Below, one piece after another: positions 31,412 to 40,653 of a stretch of 40,653 nt of DNA. This stretch comes from Chara braunii (lineage: Eukaryota > Streptophyta > Charophyceae > Charales > Characeae), in assembly GCA_003427395.1 (NCBI GenBank), contig BFEA01000118.1:2617103-2657755 (forward strand). Reading direction: 5' to 3'. Position 1 is the first letter of the stretch. Each line of letters opens with the position of its first letter. The translations under genes and the position numbers were made by a program. The notes below the pieces were generated by a model that did not search any database, was not told the DNA's origin, and was given only the letters and a program-made list of their open reading frames with translations.

Positions 31412-33421
31412 CTCAAGATGAGCATTGCCAGCTGGAGCAACAGTCGATGCTACAACAACTGCACAAAGAGGTGACAAAGCAAGGGCTAGTGGAGCAATGT
31501 TTGGCGACACCTTAACAACAACACAAACAGGAGCCAGAGCAAGGGCTCATGGAGCAATACCTGCTGCAGCAACAGCTGATGCAACAACAACTGCCACCAC
31601 AACAGCTTCCACAACAACAACTGCTACTAAATGTACATAGCCAGCTGGAGCATCAACCGATGCTACAACTGCACAAAAAGGTGGCGGAACAAGGGCAAGT
31701 GGATAGACACCTGGAGCAGCAACAGGTGGTGCAGCAACAACTGCCACCATCAACTGACACAAGATGTACATAGCCAGCTGGAGTAACAACCGATGCTACG
31801 ACTGCACAAATAGGTGATGGAGCAAGGGCTAGCGGAACAACACCTGGAACAACAACAACTAGCACAACAACTGACGGTGCAGCAACAGATGCCACCGCAA
31901 CAGCGGCAGGTGGCACAACAACAACAGTACAAACAGGTGGCAGAGCAAGGGCTGGCGGAGGAATTCCTGCAGCAGCAACAAATAGCACAGCAACAACTGT
32001 CGCAACAGTTGTCTGAAGTTGCACATAGCCAGCTCGAGCAACAACCGGGACTACAACAACACAAACAGGTAGCGGTGCAAGGGCGGGGGGAGCAACACCT
32101 GGAGCAACAACAACTGGCACAACAACAGATGGTGCGGCAACAGCTACCACACCAACAGCTGCAGATGGCACAACAGGAACGACAACTCGCACAACATTTG
32201 TCAACACAGCAACTTCAACAACAACACATACTGCCTCATCGATACCACGGCCAAGCCCAAGCAGTACAACAGCAACAACAACAGATACACCAGCAACTAT
32301 AGCACCAACACCAACAAGAACAAAAGCAAGCCATAGCAATACAATAACACCAACACCAACTGTCATAACAACAACAAAGTGTGCACTGTGAGACACAACA
32401 ACAGGCACAACAACTCAAGATGAGCATTGCCAGCTGGAGCAGCAGTCGATGCTACAACAACTGCACAAAGAGGTGACAAAGCAAGGGTTGGCCGAGCAAT
32501 GTTTGGCGACACCTCAACAACAACAGAAACAGGAGGCAGAGCAAGGGCTCATGGAGCAATACCTGCTGCAGCAACAGCTGATGCAACAACCGCTGCCATC
32601 ACAACAGCTTCCACAACAACAACTGCTACTAAATGTACATAGCCAGGTGGAGCATCAACCGATGCTACAACTGCACAAACAGGTGTCGGAACAAGGGCAA
32701 GTGGACAGACGCCCGGAGCAGCAACAGGTGGTGCAGCAACAGCTGCCACAACGTCAACTGACACAATATGTACATAGCCAGCTGGAGCAATAACCGATGC
32801 TACGGCTGCACAAATAGGTGATGGAGCAAAGGGCTAGCGGAGCAACACCTGGAACAACAACAACTGGCACAACAACTGACGGTGCAACAACAGATGCCAC
32901 CGCAACAGCGGCAGATGACACAACAACAACAGTGCAAACAGGTGGCAGAGCAAGGGCTGGCGGAGGAATTCCTACAGCAGCAACAGATAGCACAGCAACA
33001 ACTGTCACAACAGTTGTCTGAAGTTGCACATAGCCAGCTCGAGCAACAACCGAGACTACAACAACACAAACAGGTTGCGGTGCAAGGGCGGGGGGAGCAA
33101 CACCTGGCGCAGCAACAACTGGCACACCAACAGATGGTACGGCAACAACTACCACACCAACAGCTGCAGATGGCACAACAGGAACGACAACTGGCACAAC
33201 ATTTGTCAACACAACAATTCCAACAACAACACACTGCCTCATCTATACAACGGCCAAGCCCAAGCAGTACAACAACAACAACAACAAATACAGTAGCAGC
33301 TATGGCACCAACACCAACAACAAGAAAAGCAAGCCATAGCAATACAATAACAACAACAACAACAACTGTCACAACAACAACAAAGTGTGCACTGTGAGAC
33401 ACAACAACAGGCACAACAACG
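31412..33421 (+). repeat. Gln-rich coding region with a 1-kb tandem duplication
   Basis: Unit 1 (31412-32413) and unit 2 (32414-33421) match along their full length, starting at ctcaagatgagcattgcc and ending at gcacaacaac. The offset starts at 1002 bp (334 codons) and drifts by a few bases through indels. Inside each unit, a shorter block starting 'agccagct.gagcaacaaccgatgctac' recurs about four times. The plus-strand frame is Gln/Leu/His-rich (e.g. QLEQQSMLQQLHKEV, QQLPHQQLQMAQQERQLAQHL) and likely to form extended helices. Unit 1 has a TAA (31513) where unit 2 keeps CAA. It is probably part of the LINE ORF1, but could be a host Gln-rich gene that was picked up. Confidence 0.75.
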
Positions 33422-34546
33422 CAGAGAGTGCGAAGCTCAACTTCACCTCCTCTTGCAAACACAGCTGGCGTAGTACCACCACCAGCAACATCAACAAAGA
33501 GTAGTGTACATCTGCACCTACAGTGGCAACAACAACTGTGTTGTCAGCAGGAACTTATCCTGCAACAACAACAACAACACCCGCAGATGTACTGACAGCA
33601 GGAGATGGAAAGGCAAAAACAACAGCAGCACCATATAACGAACTGCCCTCGCCTTGCTGCAGCTGCTCTCTTGCTCGGCACCGAGGATACACAGATGTCA
33701 CAGGACATGGACACCTCGACCCCGGACCAACCCTCACAGTTAATGCAGCACCGGGATCCGGGCCTGGAGGGACAGGACATCGAAATGACCCAGCCGCCGA
33801 CCCCAACACTGCAAGGCAACCCCCCCCCCTTCCCCCCCCCCTCCGCTAGCGGCCAATGAAGAAGTTAAACAAAAATTGCCCTTCCTCACTAAATGGACTC
33901 TCACTAAGATATTGTGTATGGCGGGGGAGGGGTCACAGAACAAATTCACAAGCAAGTTCTGGGCCCAGACCAGGGAAGTCTTGATGTTCATTCCGTGGGT
34001 TCTGGCCACTGTCGAAAAATACAATAATATATCGTCTATTGACTAGATGGACGTTGGTGCAGCAATTGTTTTGGTGGTCAACGAATTCTTAGATAAAATA
34101 CAACAGTATGCAAAAAACAGATTTGACCAGCATCCTAACAAACAAAGCCCACACAGACCATCCCCCGATGAGGAGACGTTCCTCCACGAAGGGCTTGCAT
34201 GGCCTAAGCTGCTGGTCCTAGAACTCTCTGCCACCTTACACGGCCCCACTGTTGCCACATTCGTGCAATTGGAACAAAGACAAGACCAACTCATCACATG
34301 GGAGACGAAACCACAACAACCTCAACAGCAGGCGGCACGCATAGCCACCGACAACACACAGTCAGCCCGCTCCGCCGCTCTCACAAAATTGAGATACTGC
34401 ATGATTATGACAATGACTCGCAATGTGGCTCAGATAAAGAGGCATTTGACGATCTCCCTTGGGGGAAACTGAAAGATCGGGTGAGATTGCAAAATGATGA
34501 TGACACTCCAATGCAAGTGCCACCTGGGGTTATTTTGTTCCCTTAA
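33422..34546 (+). pseudogene. LINE ORF1 C-terminal region, broken
   Basis: After the Gln-rich repeats the plus strand continues with MERQKQQQHH, QMSQDMDTSTPDQP and a Pro-rich run, then EEVKQKLPFLTKWTLTK. It ends with VLVVNEFLDKIQQYAKNRFDQ and, in another frame, an acidic end (DYDNDSQCGSDKEAFDDLPW). A C-run near 33823-33842 and a stop at 34044 break the frame. It ends 24 bp before the next ATG frame. No zinc knuckle is seen. Assignment to ORF1 rests on position before ORF2. Confidence 0.5.
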
Positions 34547-34569
34547 GCACGACAGAGGGAAGGAGGACA

Positions 34570-36260
34570 ATGGGTGTTAGAACTCAGACCCCCCCCCAAA
34601 ATGAACCCCCTCAACAGCCCCTGGATCTAGATGGCCTCACACTAGAGGGATGGAGGGGCAACCCCTCCACAACGGTCATCCCGAAGCGCCTTAAATACTG
34701 GCATCGGGAGACTGTGAACTGCCTAGACAAGGCTTCCCTACAGCCGCCCTGCCCTCCTGAAAGGATGTATCACAACACATACCCGCTCAACGCCTGCTCC
34801 GCACATCCCCCCAGCCTATCGGCACCTGACACCCCTAAGGACAATCACCTTCCACCCTCCCACCCTCTCACACAGCAGCAACGCCTTCTCACATCCAGCC
34901 TAACAATCACCACCCCACATCCTACTCACTCACACAACAGCAACCGCCACGCCGGTGACCTTTACAATATGGGACATGATTAGGGGCCCCTAGACGAGGA
35001 CATGGCCAAATGCAATATGTATCTAAGAAACACATTTGCAGGACACATCAGCACACAACACAAAAGCAAAAGCTATCTGGCCATATACGTCATACTTTGC
35101 ACCTGCTAAAGATAGAGCGTCGGCAGGCGTTGCAATCTGGCTTCCACCTTCCTCAAAACTCAGACCGTTGGCTGTTGAGTATGACCAACAACAAGGTAGA
35201 TGAATTTGCTTAAAACTGCAGTTTGAGGGTAAAAAGTTTTACTTGGTCAGCGTGTACGCCCCAAATGACCCCACATCTAGGGAGGACCTTTAGCTCACCC
35301 TTCACGAACACCTGACAGATGATGTTCCTTTTATACCTGCTGGTGACTTCGACACCACGCTCGACCCTGCAATGGATCAAAGATCCATATCTACACGCCA
35401 TGACGTAGCATCCTCATCGCCACTTGCTCCTGATCCGGATATTCTTGTGCTAAGATAATTTATGGCAGACAAACAACTTGAAGATCCATATAGACTGTCG
35501 CACTCCGCTCAAAACGCCTACACCTGCCTATCATCAAGGGGCGAGCACGGCTTGGCCAACTCACGAATACACCTTACGCTTGTATCAAAAGAAATGATGG
35601 GCCTTCTTACAACGACGAAAATAACAACGATCAGCTTATGTAAGTCTTTTGACCATAGGATGATAACACTTGGACTATCATTTCATAATCATATTCAGCG
35701 AGGGTCGGGGTTTTACAAATTTAATGCCTCTTTGCTTCCCCTCCCCAAATTCAAAAACCTGGTTAATAACTTTTGGAAATATTGGCAAACCCAGAAACCT
35801 ATCTTGGGGGGAAGGGTAAAATGGTTTAATGAGGGAGTGACGCGATTACGGGAAAGAGCGAAAAAGTTTTTCATCCAACATGCGAGAGACCGCAAGGCCT
35901 ACCTCGAAAGTCTCGTGTGAGACTTAGAAGAATGGGATGAAGAGCTTAAAATGCAAGAGGCCCAAGATCACCTCCAGTCCTATATCGAGCAGCAGACGCA
36001 GGCATGAAGGGTGCATGCCAAAATAAAAAAACAACACACAGACGAGATAATGACAAAGGTTTTTTTCAACAAGGCCAGAGCGAGGGCAAGAGCAACTACT
36101 GTTCCCTGGCTTAACCACCCTCTGGACAATAACGCCTTGCCTCCAACCAGCGCATAATCAATTGTAGACTATACGGCTAAATATTATAACAATCTATTGA
36201 CATCTGAGACACCCACTGAACATCCAGATGAGGTCCATCAAGCGAGAGATACGCTACCAC
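34570..36260 (+). pseudogene. LINE ORF2 N-terminal part: endonuclease remnant and linker, family A/C
   Basis: A Pro/Thr-rich frame (34570-34983) leads into endonuclease motifs: YLVSVYAPNDP, PAGDFDTTLDP (GDFN changed to GDFD), AYTCLSSRG...SRIHLTLVS (Asp of RID changed to His) and FDHRMITLGL. The first motifs (NVNG, QET) are not found, so the domain is both truncated and missing key residues. A linker follows (FWKYWQTQKPILGGRVKWFNEG, AKKFFIQHARDRKAYLESL). Confidence 0.75.
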
Positions 36261-37600
36261 AGGCAATTCGATCCTCTATAATAGTGCAATAAAGGGCTAC
36301 CTTGGACGAGCCCATAACCTCACATGACATCTGGGTTGCCCTACAGGATATGGAGGATGAGAAAACGCCTAGGATAGACTATTTCCCGAAAGAGTTATGG
36401 GTGGGGTCTTGGGACCTCCTCAAGGATGATCTCATGGAGTACATACAAGCGATTCCAAAGGAAGGATCCTTGGGAGGAATGATTGACCAGGGGGTTACTG
36501 CCCTCCTCTACAAGAAAGGGGACAAAGAGAATATCAGAAACTATAGACCCATCACTCTTCTTCCAGTTCCCTACAAACTTGTGGCTAAAGTTCTCAGTAA
36601 CAGATTGTTGCCTCTCATGAATATGTCGATTCACCCGGACCAGACAGGATTCATGACCAATCGGAACATCCAGGATAACATCCTGTTGGTCAATGAGACC
36701 ATCAAATATGCCCGCCAACGGAGGGTCCAAGCTGCGATCCTCTTCATAGACTTCGAAAAGGCATATGACCATGTTGATTGAGACTTCTTTGACATGTGCC
36801 TGCTTAAAATGAATTTTGGTCCTGTCTTTTGTCGATGGGAGCACTTGTTGCACAGATACGCGTCGACCAACATACTGTTAAATGATCATCTCTCACCACC
36901 GATTTGCCTTCAAAGATCAGCTTGATAGGGAGACCCCATCGCACCATTGTTGTTTGTGATTGTCATGGAGACCCTTGCATCGATGATTAAAGCGAATTCG
37001 CGTATCAGCAAAGTGTCTATCCCAGACATACCGCGACACCTCATACCAATGACATCACTCTTTGTGGACAATCTCATCGTACTAGTACGAGCAGACCCGG
37101 ATAGTGTCTAAGCTCTCACCAAAGTTATTCACATATTCTTGCTTGCGGCCGACATGAAAGTTCAAAGACTGAGGGTTGTTGGCTCCATCCTCAAGGACAA
37201 CTACCCCCACTCGAGCCGAGTGTAGCATGGGCCCGCAAAGAAGAGGCCATAAGGATACTAGGAGTGAGACTGACTGCCGTGGGTCCTTTTCCAGACCATG
37301 GGGACATGCTGGTCAACATGGCCTTGGACCGGCTGGCCAACTGGGCGGGCCTGCACACATCATTAGGGAGACGCGCCTTAGCAATCAAAGTGCGGTCTTG
37401 GCGGCCATCTGGTATAAATTGGCAGTATGGTCATTGAGCAAACAACAACACGCTAGATTAAAGAAAACCCTCACGACGTACCTGTGGAAAAACAACGCTA
37501 AGGCTCAGGGCTGCGTCAACAGGGTGAAGTGGGACTTCCTCACACAACCCAGATTCAAAGGGGGTCTTGGAATATTGGATCCTAAAAATTAGACTGAGGC
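36261..37600 (+). pseudogene. LINE ORF2 reverse transcriptase, family A/C, catalytic site lost
   Basis: The domain starts VALQDMEDEKTPRIDYFPKE and passes TALLYKKGDKENIRNYRPIT, LSNRLLPLM, DQTGFMTNRNIQ and LFIDFEKAYDHVD (stop for Trp at 36779). It then has GDPIAPLLFVIVMETL. At the catalytic motif TTT GTG GAC AAT (37071-37082) gives FVDN instead of FADD, so the second metal-binding Asp is lost. A frame change follows, then SAVLAAIWYKLAVWSL and KWDFLTQPRFKGGLGILDPKN, the usual thumb region. It is the same family as 13.1-15.4 kb (shared VNETIKY.RQR and LNDHLSPPI blocks). Confidence 0.9.
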
Positions 37601-39170
37601 ACTTATTTTCAAAGTCCTCGTCCGACTTCTTATTGGAAATGACATCCCCTGGAAGTCGTTTGCCTGCTTGCAAATAGTAAATCTTGCCCCACAAAATGAT
37701 ATATATGGACAGATCCACCTATTCTAATGGCTGACAAACAACCATTGGACCATCCCCTCGCCGCCAAAACAATCGCACCCTGCACACCCATCTGACCCGG
37801 CACATGCCACAAAGCTGGACATAACGACAGACCTGCTCTGGCCTTATATAATCAGACTTCGGAGACGACGGGGTCCCCAACAAAAACATCCCCCGAACAG
37901 GTGGCACGATATATGGAGGCAACCCCTCTTTGGCAACCCGCATATCTTACAAGAATCAGACCAACCCTTCTTGTTCATAACGAATTCCCCCTGGCTCACT
38001 TGGGCCAAGAAGGGTGTTTTCACGGTCGGTGACCTGTGGGATCCAGTGAGAGGGGAGTGGGCAACCCCTGACCAGCTGCAACATAAATTTAAACATGTTA
38101 AAAATGTGAAAGAAAAGGCAGGCCTGCTAAAAAAGGCTCTCCCAATCGCCTGGCGGCTCACCCTACGGAAGGGATCGACAATCCGACGTGATGATTGGGT
38201 AGTCAGCTACTCAGACTCACCTGTCCATCTAATCATATTTAAGGTCAAGGAGACAATCACGGGACCTGTGAACTTGAAGCTTATGAACCTCATCTGCCTG
38301 GGGCTAGATTCACAAAACTGTTAAAAAATAACAACTTGGACACAACATGTGGATAGGGGGGATTGGTGCAGGTGAGAGTGGTGGGGGACCAAAAAAATGG
38401 TTACTATGCATATGAAACCACCACACCCGTGGCCAAGCTTCCCTTCGACCCGGCAGAATGGGAATGGCCAGGCTTTAAAACGATGCGCATATGGAACTAC
38501 ACAGTGAAAAGGGGGATACAAAACATCACGTCAGAGTCAGCCGATCAACCAAACGGTAGCAAACAGATAGGCTGAAGACTCGCCGCTGGAGCTTAAACTG
38601 TCACAATCTTTTGACTGGTCCAGATGTGCGAAGATCATGCCCACAAACCATAGGTCTCTGCAGTGGCAGATCTTGCATCGCTGCCTCCCCACCCCCAATT
38701 GACTCGTGTCTAGGACTAAGTTCAACCTGGAACAACAAAGGAAACTGTCCCCCATCTGCACATATTGTGGAAGTACCCACACGCCGGCCAGAGCAACCCT
38801 CGAACACTGCTTACTGGTGTGCCCGATGGTCACCCAACTGTGGCAATGGTGGGATGCAGCCTTTCACTCCCTCACTGGATATCACATCCCCTGGGACCTA
38901 GGCCTGCTGCTGCTGTGGGAGAACCACCACTTAATGGCACATTGGTCCCCGTTCGCGACCAACCTCTTTTCATACACAAGGCCACATATCCTTATGTTGG
39001 CTTGGAGGGCCAGATGCTCATTTGAAAGAAAGGGCCACCAATTTGGCCTGCTGCAGGCACAAAAAGCGGTCGAAGAGCAAATCAGGACCAAAACCCAGGA
39101 AGCATGGAAAAACATGAAGCGTGAATTCTTTGAGGAGAAAGACCCTCCCATCAAGGAGGTCATTTGAGAC
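37601..39170 (+). pseudogene. LINE ORF2 C-terminal region with zf-RVT
   Basis: The plus strand continues with LIFKVLVRLLIGNDIPWKS, then WLTWAKKGVFTVGDLWDPV, which is almost the same as in the minus-strand LINE at 14 kb. The zinc-binding end is QWQILHRCLPTPN, CTYCG, LEHCLLVCPMVTQLWQWWD, HILMLAWRARCSFERK and a basic coiled tail (VEEQIRTKTQEAWKNMKREF). It stops at 39165-39167. At least two frameshifts separate these blocks. No poly-A tail marks the 3' end. Confidence 0.88.
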
Positions 39171-40106
39171 TCCTATTTGCAGATTTGGCAGGACCCTAAC
39201 AAACTGTTTTCGGAACTTGACACCACTCTGGATGTTACATGGAAACCATGGAGGAGAACTGTTTGTAGATTTGGCGGAGGAAACCCTTTAGCGACTTCCT
39301 CCAACCCAACTTCATCCTCCTCCCAAGTTCTGATCCGCCTGCCCGGCCAGCCATCCTCCCCTCGCTCCCTCTGCCAAGCCCGATGCACCCAGTACACTCT
39401 CCTCCTCCCCCTTCACAGTCGCCCCACTGCCCACCCCTGCTCGCCCCACCACCCGCCCCTGCTCTCCTGACTGCTGGATGATCGGGGACTGACTGACAGT
39501 GACAGGCATCAACGACAGCGAAGACACCAACACCGGGGGAGGGCCCTGTTGCTGCGGACTTCAAGGATCAATAATGGTGGCAAGCATGGGTTCTGCATGG
39601 CTTCTACATGGGTTCTGAGAGGGTATAAGGTTTAAGGGGTTTAAAGATTTCTAATGGAATGGTAATAATGAATGATGGGGGCTGCTGAATACGCTTTAAA
39701 AAGTGATGGGGAATGCTGGCAGCTCCATGGGACAACAGAGTCAAGGCATTGGCCACCTGTGCAGCAGCAAATGGCAGGTCGGTAACAACTACACACGCCT
39801 CCCTGAACTGCACTGGTTTGGGGGTAACAGGGTAACAGGGTGCGAGGTTGATTCAGAAGGATACTAGGATGTGGTCCCGGGGGGGGGTGTAGGTTGTTTC
39901 ACCAGGGTAATAGAGGCTAATGGATAAACACAGCAATACAGGGGGGCCACTGAAATAGGGCTGGGGTAATAGATAAGGGGTGCTTCTAAAAAGGGAAGGG
40001 TGACACTAGCAGCTCCATGGGATTTTGGAGCCCTGGGACGAGTCAGTAATAACCACAGCACCAGGAATCAACAAACACCAATCTCTGTGCTACCTGATGT
40101 ATCAAT
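39171..40106. other. No gene recognised
   Basis: 39180-39480 is probably LINE 3' UTR. A block 'agatttggc.gga' occurs twice (39180 and 39267). 39590-40060 is G-rich with weak internal repetition ('gcagctccatggga' at 39719 and 40009). Overlapping frames on both strands have no motif. Confidence 0.4.
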
Positions 40107-40251
40107 GGGACGCTGGACCTGGTTTCCAGCAGTCCCGCTCCCCACCAATAGATGGAGCAGCCCGGCAGATAAGCCCTCAATTCTGACGGTTCTCTTACCA
40201 CCGCCAGGATAGAGGGATATCACAAGGGCTATTAAAAAAAAAAAAAAAAAA
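40107..40251 (+). mobile_element. SINE-like element, copy E
   Basis: Same head as copies A-D (GGGACGCTGGACC, TTCCAGC, then GCTCC...ATGGAGCAGC), a middle of about 75 nt unlike the other copies, and an 18-nt poly-A tail at 40234-40251. No convincing target duplication. The fairly clean poly-A suggests a recent insertion. Confidence 0.7.
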
Positions 40252-40487
40252 GACATTCAACAAACAATTTAAAAAATCCTTATGGACTGGCTGGGGGATT
40301 CAAAGAGAGGTCGTTGGGGGAGGTGCGATGGCCAGGGGCGGAAGGGACAGAAGAACCTCTCAAGAAGGACTTCCAGCTGGTCTTCCGGAACTGGTTCTTG
40401 ATTCAGCTCGGGGCTACTCTTAGAGCCACGTAGATAGAAAGGCCGTGCAGACCCACAGCCAAGTAATGTAGGATCCCAAGGGTTATG
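40252..40487. other. No gene recognised
   Basis: Spacer between the SINE-like copy and the (TA)n tract. No feature seen. Confidence 0.4.
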
Positions 40488-40504
40488 TATATATATATAT
40501 ATAT
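40488..40504. repeat. (TA)n microsatellite
   Basis: Run of ta units immediately upstream of the hammerhead-like sequence. A second short TA-rich core lies in the palindrome at 40610-40627. Confidence 0.85.
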
Positions 40505-40550
40505 CGCCTCCTGATGAGTCGGTGAAACTCCGACGAAACAGTTTGTCACA
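40505..40550 (+). ncRNA. Hammerhead ribozyme core, candidate
   Basis: CTGATGA at 40511-40517 is followed by a perfect 5-bp stem II, GTCGG/CCGAC, closed by loop TGAAACT (40518-40534), then GAAA (40535-40538). Stem III can form as ACA-gtt-TGT (40538-40546), with C at 40547 as the cleavage residue, giving the UH site that hammerheads need. All invariant core boxes are therefore present in the right order. Stem I is the weak point: the bases before 40511 (cgcctc) do not pair with those after 40547 (acagcc). It is either a decayed or minimal ribozyme, or one with an unusual stem I. Short-stem-III hammerheads are known from retroelements such as Penelope-like elements. Confidence 0.65.
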
Positions 40551-40596
40551 GCCCCTCGTTTGTTGTCCTCTTCTCCCTCTCTGCCTACGGTTTACC

Positions 40597-40642
40597 GGGC
40601 AGTTCTATTTGACGATATATATCGTCACAAACAGAACTGCCC
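40597..40642. repeat. 46-nt near-perfect inverted repeat
   Basis: Arms GGGCAGTTCT (40597-40606) and AGAACTGCCC (40633-40642) are perfectly complementary. They enclose an 18-nt perfect palindrome, TGACGATATATATCGTCA (40610-40627), with a few unpaired bases between. It lies 50 bp beyond the hammerhead-like core and close to the window edge, so it may be the start of an element that continues outside. Confidence 0.8.
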
Positions 40643-40653
40643 TATTTTATATA

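Noticed and set aside
31653-32408. 251-codon Val/Ala-rich minus-strand frame
   Set aside because: It is the antisense of the CAA/CAG-rich Gln region. Its open length follows from the triplet composition.

Overview
This looks like nuclear DNA of a photosynthetic eukaryote, built almost entirely of decayed mobile elements. The evidence is a chromodomain Ty3/gypsy element with a plant-style initiator-Met primer site, plant-type LINEs (one with an ORF1 like DUF4283 plus zinc knuckle), and an insertion carrying both plastid (psaB) and mitochondrial (nad5, nad6, cox1, tRNA) sequence. A charophyte alga such as Chara would fit, but that is inference. I found no intact cellular protein gene.

Layout. 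1-3.26 kb: no gene; degenerate direct repeats and three copies of a short SINE-like element (one with 14-bp target-site duplications). 3.27-9.30 kb: Ty3/gypsy element with both LTRs, primer-binding site, polypurine tract and a stop-riddled pol; its 5' LTR carries a further SINE-like copy. 9.72-10.80 kb: mosaic of organelle pieces, minus-strand psaB, nad6, cox1 and nad5 and plus-strand tRNA-Val, tRNA-Asp and tRNA-Ser remnants. 12.28-12.78 kb: ~263-bp tandem duplication. 13.1-15.4 kb: 5'-truncated minus-strand LINE (family A). 16.7-18.5 kb: plus-strand LINE ORF1. 18.5-20.0 kb: minus-strand APE-type endonuclease half of an ORF2. 21.7-24.2 kb: minus-strand reverse-transcriptase half of an ORF2 (family B). 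The last two look like halves of one element in swapped order.

24.2-30.1 kb has no recognisable gene but is the most unusual stretch. It holds seven hairpins (26.74-27.47 kb) whose ~20-nt loop is conserved while the stems differ from copy to copy and stay complementary. An AT-rich array of five ~120-bp repeats alternating between two types follows, then a cluster of small stem-loops. 30.2-30.7 kb is a LINE 3' fragment (zf-RVT). 31.0-39.2 kb is a long plus-strand LINE (family A/C): a Gln-rich ORF1-like region with an exact-phase ~1-kb tandem duplication, then ORF2 with endonuclease, reverse transcriptase (catalytic motif damaged) and zf-RVT.

The window ends with a SINE-like copy, a (TA)n tract, a sequence with the conserved core of a hammerhead ribozyme, and a 46-nt near-perfect inverted repeat.
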